A stretch of 33,752 nt of DNA from Gordonia amarae NBRC 15530 (GTDB lineage: Bacteria > Actinomycetota > Actinomycetes > Mycobacteriales > Mycobacteriaceae), in contig NZ_BAED01000060.1 in NCBI RefSeq assembly GCF_000241345.1, positions 1 through 33,752 of the forward strand. Direction: 5' to 3'. Below, in pieces: positions 1 to 8,272 of the stretch. The number at the start of each line of letters is the position of its first letter. Position 1 is the stretch's first letter. The position numbers and the translations under genes are program-made. A model generated the notes under the pieces. The model searched no databases. It was not told the origin of the DNA and was given only the letters and a program-made list of their open reading frames with translations.

Positions 1-708
1 GGGGCGGAGGCCGGGGAGATTCCGGCGGGCGATGAGGGTTTCGGCGACGATAAGGTTGGGGATCCAGCACAGAAACGGGACCGGGGCGTAGGCCCGCGCG
101 AAATTGTCACCGGCGGTGTCGAATCCGCCGAGAAGGGGGATCGTGACGAGCAGCCACACCCGGAGGGTGACGGCGGCGTAGGCGAGGGCGAAGCTGCGGA
201 TCATCCAGGCGCGATGATCGGCGATCCGGCCGGACCGCGCCGACGCCCAGCCAGACGCGGTGCTCCACATCCAGCCGACGGCCAGCGCACCGAAACCGAT
301 GAGGCCGGTCAGTCCGGCCGCGCTGGTGCAGGCGACGACCAGACCCGACGCCCCGCCGAGCAGCGCGGCCACCGCGTACAGCCTCCCGGAATACCTGTGC
401 GCCAACGGGAACCGGGTCCGCAGCCGGTGGGAGAACTGCGCACCGCCGACCACGAGCGCCACACCCGCGGTGACGATGTGGATATACAGCACCGCCTGGA
501 TGAGTGCGGACCGCTGCGCGTAGTTCGCGGCCACCCTGTTGCCGCCGGCCCCGAGTTCGGCCAGGTCACCGCCGAGATACTGCAGCGGCGCGAACACCGC
601 GATCGCGATCGACGTCAGCAGCACCAGCCCGAACAGTCCCCGCCTTCCATCGTGGGTATCTCCCCGCGACGGCACCTGCGCTGAGACGGGATCTGAATCT
701 GTGGTCAC
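1..708 (-). CDS. DUF2306-type integral membrane protein (3' end beyond window)
   Basis: Read on the minus strand from a GTG at 708, the frame stays open to the window edge (236 residues, no stop), so the C-terminus is missing. The protein is hydrophobic with several predicted membrane segments (about residues 24-40, 75-95, 105-140 and later). It carries the stretch HRAWMIRSFALAYAAVTLR, which resembles the His-Arg-containing segment I associate with the DUF2306 family of multi-pass membrane proteins. Function is unknown in that family. The start was chosen because an in-frame TGA lies directly upstream. The gene has no close co-directional partner: the next leftward gene begins 136 bp away, across a repeat-like intergenic sequence. 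Family assignment is moderately confident and is from memory. Confidence 0.7.
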   Translation of the reverse strand, partial: MTTDSDPVSAQVPSRGDTHDGRRGLFGLVLLTSIAIAVFAPLQYLGGDLAELGAGGNRVAANYAQRSALIQAVLYIHIVTAGVALVVGGAQFSHRLRTRFPLAHRYSGRLYAVAALLGGASGLVVACTSAAGLTGLIGFGALAVGWMWSTASGWASARSGRIADHRAWMIRSFALAYAAVTLRVWLLVTIPLLGGFDTAGDNFARAYAPVPFLCWIPNLIVAETLIARRNLPGLRP

Positions 709-785
709 ACGTCGAGGCTAGGAGCCGTTGCGCGGTCGGCGGAACCGGGAAATACCCTGATTCGTACCCCGATTTCCCGTTCAGC

Positions 786-840
786 TCAATGGGTTTCGAG
801 GCTCGTCGCCTGCGCTCCTCACACCTCGACCAGCAGTGGG
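786..840. repeat. REP-like intergenic sequence
   Basis: The gap 709-844 contains a stretch around TTTCGAGGCTCGTCGC followed by GCGCTCCTC and ACCTCGACCA. TCGAGG near 796 can pair with CCTCGA near 826. Similar 'TTCGAG ... CTCGTCGC ... GCTCCTC' strings are, from memory, common dispersed intergenic repeats in Gordonia and Rhodococcus. A related one is seen at about 28410-28452 of this window. The rest of the gap shows nothing recognisable. Confidence 0.4.
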
Positions 841-844
841 TGAT

Positions 845-1453
845 TCATCGCGGAATCCGGGTGGGATGCCGGTCGGCGGGGTCGTCATCCTTGGCGGAGA
901 ACAGGACCCAGACCGGGCCGGTGAGCAGCCAGATGACGGTGACGATACCGAGGGCGTCGTAGGTGGCGGCGAGGTCGTCGGCCTGCGTGTCGTCGGCGAC
1001 GGTGTTGGAGAGCAGGAAGATCGCGGCGGCGGCGATGGCCGCGGCCAGCAGCCACTGAGCGAACAGATGGAGCTCGTGGCGCATGGCGGCCGGGCCGTGT
1101 TTGGGTGGCTTCACCGGCTTCGGGCCGCCCGCGAAACGGTGCGCGAAGCGGACGTCGGCCCAGGCGATCATCGAGTGACCGAACGCGACGGTGACACCGA
1201 GGTAGATGCCGGCCAGGCCGTGAATGTTGCCTACCGGTGTGCCGCGGTTCAGGTCGAGCGCGACGGCTACCAGCAGGGTGAGGTCAAGCAGCGGCACCAG
1301 CAGGAGGATCGCCCTCGACAGGCCGGGCATGCGCAGCAGATAACGGACCGCGAGGCCGCCGAGCACCAGCACCCAGAAACCGATCTCGCAGCCGACGATC
1401 ACCGCCAGGATCGGGGAGCCGGCGGCGTCCGCGGCAAGGATTGTGTTCGTCAT
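845..1453 (-). CDS. Five-helix integral membrane protein, unknown function
   Basis: 202 residues from ATG 1453, which has a GAGGGTGG ribosome-binding site just upstream. An in-frame upstream extension exists but lacks such a site and would add a basic, non-membrane leader. Five hydrophobic segments are visible, at about residues 14-38, 44-64, 76-97, 127-147 and 160-182. They are joined by a His/Pro/Lys-rich loop (about residues 106-120), and the tail is charged. I do not recognise the family. The gene is divergent from the sensor kinase at 1567, with 113 bp between them, so the two could share a regulatory region and this could be a target of that two-component system. That link is inference from position alone. 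Confidence 0.75.
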   Translation of the reverse strand: MTNTILAADAAGSPILAVIVGCEIGFWVLVLGGLAVRYLLRMPGLSRAILLLVPLLDLTLLVAVALDLNRGTPVGNIHGLAGIYLGVTVAFGHSMIAWADVRFAHRFAGGPKPVKPPKHGPAAMRHELHLFAQWLLAAAIAAAAIFLLSNTVADDTQADDLAATYDALGIVTVIWLLTGPVWVLFSAKDDDPADRHPTRIPR

Positions 1454-1566
1454 GCGTCCACCCTCGCGCGTGGGCACCACCGCGCGCATCGGCCGTACCG
1501 CCGACACCACCACCACCTTCGGAGTCATCCTTTCGTCGGATGACCCGGCGCCCGCACGCTGCGAGA

Positions 1567-2784
1567 ATGGATCGCATGTGGTCCGTTCCGCTGCGCCGCA
1601 CCCAGCTCGACGACGTGCGGCTCACGGCGCTGTTCTTCGCAGTCGGCGCGGCATTGCAGATCGCCGGTCTCAACCAGGTCAGCGGGCTGCTGTCGGACCG
1701 GTTCGGGTCGTGGCTGCCGTGGGTGACGCTCACCGTGGCCGCGGCTTTCCAGCTGCTGCGCCGGGACCGGCCGGCCGCCGCACTGGCCGGGACCACCGCG
1801 GTGCTGACCGTCGACGTCGTCCTGTGTCCGACCGTCGCCGTGTGGATCATCTTCTCCGACATCGTGTACGCGGTGGCGTGCTACGGTTCGCAGCGTCTCG
1901 TCGGCCGGCTGTACGTGCTCTGCGCGATCGTGTCGGCAGCGGTGGTGGTGCTGCTGGCCGCCGCCGAACAGCCCACGCAGTGGCGGACCGTGTTCGTCGG
2001 GATCCTATGGGTGATCGCACTCATCTTCTCGCCCCTGGCGTATGGGCACGCGCTGCGCGAACACCGCACCGCGGCGGAGGTGCAGCGGCAGCACGCCCGC
2101 ACCCTGGCCACCCTGGCCGACCACGAACGCGTCGAGGCCGTCGAGGAGGAGCGGCGCCGCCTGGCCCGGGACCTGCACGACGTGATCGCCGGGCAGCTCT
2201 CCAGCATCGCCGTGCAATCGGCTGCGGCACTGGATAATCCGGCGCTGTCGGACCGGGTTCTCGGGTCGGTCCGGACCATCAGCGTCGAGGCGCTGCGGGA
2301 GATGCGCGCGATGATCGACCTGCTGACCGACGGCACAGTTGACAGGAGCCGGGCGACGTCGACGCTGCGGCGCGCCGACCGGCTCATCGAACCCGTCACC
2401 GGATCCGGTACTGACGTCGAACTACGTTGCACCCCGGAGGTTCTCGACCCGCCACTGCCACCGCTCGTGGACATCACCGCCCACCACATCCTGGCCGAGG
2501 CCCTCATCAACGCCACCAAACATGCTCCCGGACAACCGATCAGCATCGATATCGACATCGCCGGCGACGACCTGGTGCTCGTCGTCACCAATCCGCTCAC
2601 AGACCCACCCGCGGAGGCCGAACCCGCGCACACCGCACGGGGAATCACCAATATGACCACCCGTGCGGCCGTCGCCGGCGGCACCCTGGCGGCGGGCCCC
2701 GGCGACGGCGCGTTCACCGTGACCGCGACACTCCCCCTGCGCACCGCGGGTCACCCCACCGACTCGGCGAAAGAGTATCCATGA
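1567..2784 (+). CDS. Two-component sensor histidine kinase (HPK7/DesK-LiaS type)
   Basis: 405 residues from ATG 1567; ATG 1576 is equally possible, and neither has a strong ribosome-binding site. The first ~160 residues hold about five membrane helices. A short charged helix leads to the HisKA_3 dimerisation domain with H-box RRLARDLHDVIAGQLS, in which H204 is the expected phosphorylated histidine. The C-terminal HATPase domain has the N-box EALINATKHA (N315) and a glycine-rich ATP lid near TARGITNMTTRAAVAGG. There is no large extracellular sensor domain, so the ligand is probably sensed within or at the membrane. The stop overlaps the response-regulator start in ATGA, indicating translational coupling. 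Members of this class autophosphorylate and pass phosphate to a NarL-type partner. The signal cannot be read from the sequence. Confidence 0.92.
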   Translation: MDRMWSVPLRRTQLDDVRLTALFFAVGAALQIAGLNQVSGLLSDRFGSWLPWVTLTVAAAFQLLRRDRPAAALAGTTAVLTVDVVLCPTVAVWIIFSDIVYAVACYGSQRLVGRLYVLCAIVSAAVVVLLAAAEQPTQWRTVFVGILWVIALIFSPLAYGHALREHRTAAEVQRQHARTLATLADHERVEAVEEERRRLARDLHDVIAGQLSSIAVQSAAALDNPALSDRVLGSVRTISVEALREMRAMIDLLTDGTVDRSRATSTLRRADRLIEPVTGSGTDVELRCTPEVLDPPLPPLVDITAHHILAEALINATKHAPGQPISIDIDIAGDDLVLVVTNPLTDPPAEAEPAHTARGITNMTTRAAVAGGTLAAGPGDGAFTVTATLPLRTAGHPTDSAKEYP

Positions 2785-3428
2785 CAACGGTTTTGATCGC
2801 CGACGACCACGCCGCCGTACGTGCCGGGGTGCGGATGATGCTGGAGAACGCCGGCGACATCGAGGTGGTGGGTGAGGCCGCCGACGGCGACGAGGCGATC
2901 ACCGCCGCCAGGACGCTGCGCCCCGACGTCGCACTGCTCGACGTGCGGATGCCCGGCACCGACGGCATCACCGCCACCGCCACGCTGGTGGCCGAACGGA
3001 TCTGCCCCGTCGTCATCCTCACCACCTTCGACCTCGATGACTACGTGTTCGGGGCGCTGGCCGCCGGGGCGGGCGGATTCCTGCTGAAGACGGCGTCGGC
3101 GGAGACCATCGTCGGTGCGGTCCGGGCGGTGGCCGCCGGTGACGCCGTGCTGGCGCCGGAGGTGACGCGGCGCGTCGTCGACACCTTCCGGTCGGCGCCG
3201 CGGACCGAACCCGTGGCGGCGTCCGGGACCCCCGATTTCGGTGCGCTGACCGATCGGGAGCGGGACGTGTTGGGGTGCCTCGGCGACGGATTGTCCAACG
3301 GGGAGATCGGCAAGCGGCTCTACATCACCGAGGCCACCGTCAAGACGCACGTGTCGCGGGTGCTGGCCAAGCTCGGGCTGTCGTCGCGGGTGCAGGCGGC
3401 GATCCTCGTCCGCGAACACCCGCTGTAG
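2781..3428 (+). CDS. NarL/FixJ-family response regulator
   Basis: 215 residues. The receiver domain spans about residues 1-120, with the acidic pocket D8/D9, the phospho-acceptor D54 in LLDVRMPG, T81/T82 and the conserved K103. After a linker rich in Ala, Pro and Thr, a LuxR-type helix-turn-helix occupies about residues 152-212 (LTDRERDVLGCLGDGLSNGE, then a YITEATVKTHVSRVLAKLGL-like recognition region). It is the cognate partner of the upstream kinase, with which it shares an ATGA overlap. The gene ends five bases before the convergent lipoprotein gene, and no obvious terminator hairpin separates them. Possible targets are the divergent membrane gene at 845 or the pair's own promoter; neither is demonstrated. 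Confidence 0.94.
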   Translation: MTTVLIADDHAAVRAGVRMMLENAGDIEVVGEAADGDEAITAARTLRPDVALLDVRMPGTDGITATATLVAERICPVVILTTFDLDDYVFGALAAGAGGFLLKTASAETIVGAVRAVAAGDAVLAPEVTRRVVDTFRSAPRTEPVAASGTPDFGALTDRERDVLGCLGDGLSNGEIGKRLYITEATVKTHVSRVLAKLGLSSRVQAAILVREHPL

Positions 3429-3433
3429 CCGCC

Positions 3434-4105
3434 CTAGAAGGTGCGCGCCTCCTGCATCGACAGCACGAAGCCGCGGCCCGACGGGGTCTTACAGGTGACC
3501 CCGGTGCTGCGGGAGTAGCAGGTGTAGCCGTGGGCTGAGATCGAGTACCCGTACGGCAACACGTGGCGCTCGGAGGAGGTGAAGATCCCCTGGTTGAAGC
3601 ACGACGGCGTGACCTTGTCGCCCTCCAGGAAGAAGCCCTTGCTCAGCGTGCTGAGCGGGTAGTCGGCGGTTCCCTTGCAGTCGGCACCCGCGGGGATCGG
3701 GGCGTACTTCGCCTGGCAGCCCGCGGTGTACCTTGCCTGGCCCAGCCGGCACCAGATGTTGAGGGTCGGCGAGACGAAGGCGACATCACCCCCGGTGCTG
3801 TCGGCGCGATAGCGGGCGGGGTCGGCCGCGGTGAACCCCTCGTCGGAAGAACCCGGTGCATCGGTGGTGACCACCGGAGCGGCATCGTCGCCGGTACCGG
3901 GCGCATCGGTGTTCGGGCCGGACAGAGAGCCGCCGTCAGAACTGGTGTTCGACGGCGCGGCGGCGTCGGCGGAGCGGGTGACCGTGACCGTCGACATGGC
4001 GGACGTGCTCGGCTCGTCGTCGGACGAACAGCCCGTGACCAGGGCCGCGACCACCGGCACGACGACAACACCCAGCAGTGCTGCCCGAATTGTCCTGTTA
4101 TTCAT
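3434..4105 (-). CDS. Secreted lipoprotein, DUF6636-like
   Basis: 223 residues from ATG 4105, preceded by a GGAGAA ribosome-binding site. Nine additional in-frame codons upstream lack support. The N-terminus is a lipoprotein signal peptide: MNNR, a hydrophobic core, then the lipobox V-T-G-C with C26 as the lipidated cysteine. A Ser/Thr/Ala/Asp-rich linker covers about residues 27-95. It is followed by a compact domain that opens with FVSPTLNIWCRL and contains paired cysteines and LPYGYSISAHGYTCYS. It closes with GVTCKTPSGRGFVLS. This matches the pattern I remember for DUF6636 domains in mycobacterial and Gordonia exported proteins, where the cysteines are presumably disulphide-bonded. Biological role is unknown. 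It is anchored to the outer face of the plasma membrane. Confidence 0.82.
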   Translation of the reverse strand: MNNRTIRAALLGVVVVPVVAALVTGCSSDDEPSTSAMSTVTVTRSADAAAPSNTSSDGGSLSGPNTDAPGTGDDAAPVVTTDAPGSSDEGFTAADPARYRADSTGGDVAFVSPTLNIWCRLGQARYTAGCQAKYAPIPAGADCKGTADYPLSTLSKGFFLEGDKVTPSCFNQGIFTSSERHVLPYGYSISAHGYTCYSRSTGVTCKTPSGRGFVLSMQEARTF

Positions 4106-4197
4106 GGCTTCTCCGATCGCTGTGATCCACACCTGGTCTGGTGGCAGTATCGCCGTTTCCCGGAGATTGTTAGCCGTACGAAGGTTACGTCATCCGT

Positions 4198-5115
4198 TCA
4201 GCCGACATGGCCGACGGGGACGTGCATGTTCGCGTTCTCCGCCTTCTCGACAGTCGTCACCACACCCGACCACGCCAGCACCACACCGCCGACGACGGCC
4301 GCGCAGAACGCGACGATCGCCGCCGGCCCCCACCCCGACCGGGTGATGTCGCCGAGGAAGGTGATGCCGACCGCACCCGGCAGCACCGTCTGCCCGACCA
4401 CCAGCGCCGCCGCCGCACCGTTGACCGAGCCGGTCTGCAGCGCGATGGTGAACAGGTAGAAGCCGCACATGCCGCTGATCAGCAGCCCGTAGAACGCGGG
4501 ATCGGTGAACAGGTCGGCCACGTCGAACGGGTCGAGGCCGTCGACGATACGGGAGGCCACCGCCATCACCCCGAAGATCGCGCCGGCGATCAGCCCGGTC
4601 GCCGACGCGATGTGCCGGTGCAGCCTGCGCATCGCGACGATCCCGAGCACCAGGAGCAGCGGACCGGCCGCGAGCACCACCCAGTGCATCCAGCGGTCGT
4701 CGTCGACGCCCTCCTTGCCCGCCGACACCGCCAGCAGCACCAGCGAGGCGACCACCACCAGCACCGCGATCCAGTCGCGCATCGTCAGGTGGATTTTCAT
4801 CACCACCATCGCCAGCAGCGCGGTGGCCACCAGCCGGGCCGAGATGATGGTCTGCGACAGGAACAGCGGGATCATCCGCGCCGACGCGATGGTGGCGACG
4901 AACCCGATGATGTCGAAGATGAATCCGATCAGGAACGGGCCGGTGATCATCGTCGCACCCGTCGACCGCAACGACGGATGCGACTTGTCGGAGCAACGTC
5001 GCTCCTCGATGGTCGTCGCGCTCCGCGACACCTTGGCCGCGCCGAGGGCCTGCAACACCGCCGCCGCGGCGAACGCGAACGCGCCGATCGCCGCGACAAT
5101 CGAACCCGCGATCAT
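4198..5115 (-). CDS. DMT/EamA-like multi-pass membrane protein
   Basis: 305 residues with roughly nine to ten hydrophobic segments throughout. The pattern is the two-half arrangement typical of drug/metabolite-type transporters: an N-terminal helix MIAGSIVAAIGAFAFAAAAV, alternating helices and short loops, and a final helix before a His/Val-rich tail. The cytosolic loop at about residues 35-55 is charged and includes two cysteine-free basic patches. A GGGGACCGGG stretch upstream of ATG 5115 may serve in ribosome binding. No substrate-defining motif can be seen. It lies upstream of, and in line with, the lipoprotein gene (92 bp gap), which probably has its own promoter. An EamA-like integral membrane protein is the best description. 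Confidence 0.72.
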   Translation of the reverse strand: MIAGSIVAAIGAFAFAAAAVLQALGAAKVSRSATTIEERRCSDKSHPSLRSTGATMITGPFLIGFIFDIIGFVATIASARMIPLFLSQTIISARLVATALLAMVVMKIHLTMRDWIAVLVVVASLVLLAVSAGKEGVDDDRWMHWVVLAAGPLLLVLGIVAMRRLHRHIASATGLIAGAIFGVMAVASRIVDGLDPFDVADLFTDPAFYGLLISGMCGFYLFTIALQTGSVNGAAAALVVGQTVLPGAVGITFLGDITRSGWGPAAIVAFCAAVVGGVVLAWSGVVTTVEKAENANMHVPVGHVG

Positions 5116-5184
5116 CGTCCGGACCCGGTCCCCTCGTGGTGCCGTTGGGGAAAGGATCCGGAGTGGTTCATGGCTGCACCTCTG

Positions 5185-5766
5185 CTAAGGCTGTTGCGGC
5201 TGGCTCCCGGAATCCGGCCCATCCGGAGCATCCGGGGCCTCCGGGCGCTCGGGCGCGTCCGGGGCATCGGGTATGTCCAGGTTGTTCGGGGTCTCCGGGG
5301 TGTTCTCGAACCTGGACTCCCTCGATTCGCGGGTCTGCCGGAAGGAGTCCGATTCGTTCCGGTCCACTTTACGCAGCACCAACTCGCCGTAGGGAACCCC
5401 GAAGAGGTAGAGGGGCCCTTTGTACCCGGTGCGGGTCTTGTGCAGTTCCGCCCGGTAGACGACATCGCCGATCCCGCCCGGTGTGACCGTCCCACCCTTG
5501 CGGGTCGGCTTGATCACGTACTGATTGGTGTTCCACGGCCCGACGCCGCCCTCGTCGTAATAGAGCCGGTTCCCGATCACCCGCGCGTTCGACGGCACCG
5601 CCGACGTCGGCGTGAACGACGGTCCGCCCGTCACCACCGTGGACAGCTCGTAGAATCCCGACTCGATCTTCGCCGACGCCTCGCCCGTGCCTGCCACCGC
5701 TCCCCCGATGGCCGCCGCACCCACGATGACGCCCGCAACAGACTTCCCCACCCAATGCTTCGTCAT
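5185..5766 (-). CDS. Small secreted protein, tandem paralog 1 (acidic Pro-rich tail)
   Basis: 193 residues from ATG 5766. The N-terminus MTKHWVGKSVAGVIVGAAAI is a signal peptide with a likely cleavage site after ASA or just before KIESGFYE. The mature core (about residues 35-135) shares with the two neighbouring paralogs a surface-protein-like pattern: KI(E/D)SGxY, a V(I/V)GN/S element, PWN/PWD, I(K/R)PTRxGG, KTxxGYKG and a closing LRKV. Unlike the others it continues with a ~58-residue hydrophilic tail built of Pro-Asp-Ala/Glu-Ala repeats (PDAPDAPERPEAPDAPDGPD), probably disordered and exposed. No known family is recognised. An upstream TACACT hexamer and TTGGAT at a 16-bp spacing form a plausible promoter giving a short leader. 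Confidence 0.82.
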   Translation of the reverse strand: MTKHWVGKSVAGVIVGAAAIGGAVAGTGEASAKIESGFYELSTVVTGGPSFTPTSAVPSNARVIGNRLYYDEGGVGPWNTNQYVIKPTRKGGTVTPGGIGDVVYRAELHKTRTGYKGPLYLFGVPYGELVLRKVDRNESDSFRQTRESRESRFENTPETPNNLDIPDAPDAPERPEAPDAPDGPDSGSQPQQP

Positions 5767-5773
5767 GACCGGC

Positions 5774-5801
5774 AGTGTAGCGGGCACCACAGTTGATCCA
5801 A
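5774..5801 (-). promoter_or_regulatory. Putative SigA-type promoter of secreted paralog 1
   Basis: On the minus strand TTGGAT (5796-5801) and TACACT (5774-5779) are separated by 16 bp. The -10-like element lies only seven bases before the ATG at 5766, so the transcript would be leaderless or nearly so. Leaderless transcripts are common in this order. The assignment rests on sequence match only. Confidence 0.4.
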
Positions 5802-5840
5802 AGCCGCGTTCAGCGCACGCCCGGCAACCTCTGCCCCATG

Positions 5841-5875
5841 CAAAGAGGCATCGCACAAGGTGCGATACCTCTTTG
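5841..5875 (-). terminator. Hairpin between secreted paralogs 2 and 1
   Basis: CAAAGAGG-C-ATCGCAC pairs with GTGCGAT-A-CCTCTTTG around a 3-base AAG loop. The stem is 16 positions with a single mismatch. It sits in the 204-bp gap between the stop of paralog 2 (5971) and the start of paralog 1 (5766). It probably ends transcription of paralog 2, although no U-tract follows on the minus strand; a short TTT follows on the plus strand. The remainder of the gap (5876-5970) shows nothing recognisable. Confidence 0.6.
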
Positions 5876-5970
5876 TTTCGATAGATCAGACGAATTCGAT
5901 GGGGTCAGACGAAACAGCCCCTGGCGTGCGGACGAGAGATCGGGCGGATATCTCGGACAGCCACCGCGAG

Positions 5971-6378
5971 TCAGTGCTTCTTATGCACCTTACGCAAGTA
6001 GACGTCGCCGACGATCACGCCGAACTCGAACAGCATGCCCTTGTACCCGTAGGGCGTCTTCTTGAAGTCGATGCGCAGTGTCCACTCGGATACCGGATCG
6101 GGCGCCGAGGACGCGACACCGCCGTGCCGGGTCGGCCTGATCTTCATCCTGCTCATGTCCCAGGGGAGGAATCCCGTCGGGTTGCCGATCAGGGTGTTGC
6201 CGACGACTTTGGCAGGTTGCACGGGCATGGGCAGGATGCCGTACTCGTACCACTGGATCGTGTACCAGCCCGAGTCGATCTTCGCCTCGGCCGAACCCGC
6301 GCCGACCGCCACACCCGACATCGCGGCGGCACCGACCAGCGCACCCGCGATCCACTTCCGTAGAGCATGTTTAGCCAT
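5971..6378 (-). CDS. Small secreted protein, tandem paralog 2
   Basis: 135 residues. The signal peptide MAKHALRKWIAGALVGAAAM ends at a GSAEA site before KIDSGWY, leaving a mature protein of about 100 residues. It shares with its neighbours KIDxGxY, a VxGNTL element, a PW pair, IRPTRHGG, a FKKTPYGYKG motif and a final VYLRKV. The mature part is rich in aromatic residues and has no cysteines, suggesting a small beta-rich exported domain. Its first 88 coding bases match paralog 3 perfectly while the mature parts have diverged. Only a poor ribosome-binding site is visible (TTTCCTTCCC before ATG). Function is unknown, and I recognise no family. Confidence 0.85.
   Translation of the reverse strand: MAKHALRKWIAGALVGAAAMSGVAVGAGSAEAKIDSGWYTIQWYEYGILPMPVQPAKVVGNTLIGNPTGFLPWDMSRMKIRPTRHGGVASSAPDPVSEWTLRIDFKKTPYGYKGMLFEFGVIVGDVYLRKVHKKH
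6275..6362 (-). repeat. 88-bp perfect direct repeat, copy 1 (signal-peptide coding)
   Basis: Positions 6275-6362 are identical, base for base, to 6736-6823, an offset of 461 bp. The repeat codes for the signal peptide region of paralog 2, from the Arg-Lys-Trp start to the KID at the mature end. Flanking and downstream coding sequences differ substantially between the two genes. Confidence 0.93.
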
Positions 6379-6434
6379 GGGAAGGAAACTTAATATGTCC
6401 GCCCGGATGACACCCGAATCGGTGACACCGTCGG

Positions 6435-6839
6435 TCAGCGGACCTTGCGCAGGATCATGTCACCCATGGCGACGCTGCCGGTGCTGTACATCGTCCCCTT
6501 GTAGCCGTATCGCGTCTTCCTGAACTCGATACGGGAGTACCACTGCGAGGCCGGATGGGTCGTGAGGAACGACGCCATGCCCCCGGACCTGGTGGGCTTG
6601 ATCTTTTGGCTGTACAGGTTCCACGGTCCGACGCCCCAGTAGTCGTAGAACAACGTCGAACCGATCACCCGGGCGTTGGCCACCGGAGTCGGGATCACGC
6701 CGTACACGAACTGCTGCATCTTGTAGCGACCCTGATCGATCTTCGCCTCGGCCGAACCCGCGCCGACCGCCACACCCGACATCGCGGCGGCACCGACCAG
6801 CGCACCCGCGATCCACTTCCGTACTCCATGTTTTGCCAT
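6435..6839 (-). CDS. Small secreted protein, tandem paralog 3
   Basis: 134 residues from ATG 6839; the frame is open further upstream but that stretch is antisense to serS. The signal peptide MAKHGVRKWIAGALVGAAAM ends at GSAEA, as in paralog 2. The mature part shows KIDQGRY, RVIGSTLFYD, GVGPWN, IKPTRSGG, FRKTRYGYKG and MILRKVR. GVGPWN and IGSTLFYD are closer to paralog 1 (GVGPWN, IGNRLYYD) than to paralog 2. So the mature domain groups with paralog 1 while the signal peptide is identical to paralog 2, a mosaic. It follows serS on the same strand with a 65-bp gap. Function is unknown. Confidence 0.85.
   Translation of the reverse strand: MAKHGVRKWIAGALVGAAAMSGVAVGAGSAEAKIDQGRYKMQQFVYGVIPTPVANARVIGSTLFYDYWGVGPWNLYSQKIKPTRSGGMASFLTTHPASQWYSRIEFRKTRYGYKGTMYSTGSVAMGDMILRKVR
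6736..6823 (-). repeat. 88-bp perfect direct repeat, copy 2 (signal-peptide coding)
   Basis: The second copy of the 88-bp repeat lies in paralog 3. A shorter related match also lies upstream of both genes: GGTGTCACCG(A/G)TTCGGGTGT, at about 6404-6425 and 6868-6889 read on the minus strand. This gives each a GGTGTCA direct repeat and suggests the promoter regions were duplicated too. Confidence 0.93.
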
Positions 6840-6904
6840 GGGCAAGAAGGTAGTGGGTACGGGTGACTGACACCCGAACCGGTGACACCGCTCGCCCTGT
6901 CCGG

Positions 6905-8161
6905 CTACTTGGGTTCGAGGACCTCGGTGCCGACGAAGCGGGCCAGTTCCGGCGGCAGGACGACCGAGCCGTCGGGCTGCTGGTGGTTCTCCAGGATCGC
7001 CACCAGCCAGCGGGTGGTGGCCAGGGTGCCGTTGAGGGTGGCCGCGACCTGCGGTTTCCCGTTCTCGTCGCGGTACCGGATCGACAGGCGCCGCGCCTGG
7101 AAGGTGGTGCAGTTGGAGGTGGACGTCAGCTCGCGGTAGGTGTTCTGGGTGGGTACCCACGCCTCGCAGTCGAACTTGCGCGAGGCCGACGAACCCAGGT
7201 CGCCGCCGGCGACGTCGATCACCCGGTACGGCACGTCGATCGCGGCGAGCATCTCCCGCTCCCAGCCGAGCAGCTTGCGGTGTTCGGCCTCGGCGTCCTC
7301 GGGTTTGCAGTAGATGAAGCCCTCGACCTTGTCGAACTGGTGCACGCGGATGATGCCGCGGGTGTCCTTGCCGTAGCTGCCGGCCTCGCGGCGGAAGCAA
7401 CTCGACCAACCGGCGTACCGCTTGGGGCCGTCGGACAGGTCGAGGATCTCGTCCATGTGATAGCCGGCCAGCGGCACCTCGGAGGTGCCGACGAGGTACA
7501 GGTCGTCGTCGGGCAGGTGGTAGATCTCGGCCGAGTGGGCGCCGAGGAAGCCGGTGCCGGCCATCACCTCGGGACGCACCAGCACGGGCGGCACCATCAG
7601 GGTGAAGTCGTTGGCCACGGCCTTCGCGGCGGCCATGTTGAGGAGGCCGAGCTGCAGCAACGCACCCTGGCCGGTGAGGAAGTAGAACCGCGAACCCGAC
7701 ACCTTGGTGCCGCGCTTCATGTCGATCAGGCCCAGCGATTCACCGAGTTCGAGGTGGTCCTTGGGGTCGTCGAGCTTGCGGGGTTCGCCCACGTGCTCGA
7801 GGACGATGTAGTCGTCCTCGCCGCCGGCGGGGGCCTCGTCGGCGACGATGTTGGAGATCGAGCGATGCGCGGCCGCGGAGGCCTCATCTGCCTCGTTCTG
7901 GTTGGCGACGGCCGCCTTGACCTGCTCGGCCAGTTCCTTGCCGCGGGCGAGCAGGGCGGTCTTCTCGTCGCCGGCCGCCTTGCCGACCTGCCTGCCGAGC
8001 GCCTTCTGCTCGGCGCGCAGCCGGTCGGCCTCGAGGATCGACTGCCTGCGGGTCGCGTCGGCGGCCAGCAGCGCGTCGACCAGGCCCTCGTCCTCGCCGC
8101 GTTTGCGTTGCGAGGCGCGTACCAGGTCGGGATTGTCGCGAAGAATCTTGAGGTCGATCAC
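6905..8161 (-). CDS. serS: Seryl-tRNA synthetase
   Basis: 418 residues, the usual length for this enzyme, from GTG 8161 ([20 protein letters not shown]). A much longer open frame continues upstream but is antisense to the next gene, so it is rejected. It joins serine to tRNA-Ser in the cytosol using ATP. The N-terminal ~110 residues form the long antiparallel coiled coil that contacts the tRNA extra arm, rich in Lys/Glu/Ala ([20 protein letters not shown]). The class II core follows: motif 2 [20 protein letters not shown] with the ATP-binding arginine, the serine-binding TSEVPL, and motif 3 with [16 protein letters not shown]. Its start is divergent from the septum-formation gene, as in M. 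tuberculosis Rv3834c/Rv3835 (from memory). Confidence 0.98.
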   Translation of the reverse strand: MIDLKILRDNPDLVRASQRKRGEDEGLVDALLAADATRRQSILEADRLRAEQKALGRQVGKAAGDEKTALLARGKELAEQVKAAVANQNEADEASAAAHRSISNIVADEAPAGGEDDYIVLEHVGEPRKLDDPKDHLELGESLGLIDMKRGTKVSGSRFYFLTGQGALLQLGLLNMAAAKAVANDFTLMVPPVLVRPEVMAGTGFLGAHSAEIYHLPDDDLYLVGTSEVPLAGYHMDEILDLSDGPKRYAGWSSCFRREAGSYGKDTRGIIRVHQFDKVEGFIYCKPEDAEAEHRKLLGWEREMLAAIDVPYRVIDVAGGDLGSSASRKFDCEAWVPTQNTYRELTSTSNCTTFQARRLSIRYRDENGKPQVAATLNGTLATTRWLVAILENHQQPDGSVVLPPELARFVGTEVLEPK

Positions 8162-8272
8162 GAGAGAAAAGCCTACCGGCCTGCCGGTTCGTCGCCCGTT
8201 TCGCCTCACCGACCAGGGCACAACGGCCATACCTCTGGGTCCGAGCGCCTCGGGCAGGCATGATGGACGGTG

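Noticed and set aside
1441..1566. Longer sensor-kinase start at 1441
   Set aside because: The extension is Pro/Ser/Arg-rich and overlaps the divergent gene's start region. The ATG codons at 1567 and 1576 begin directly before the first membrane helix.
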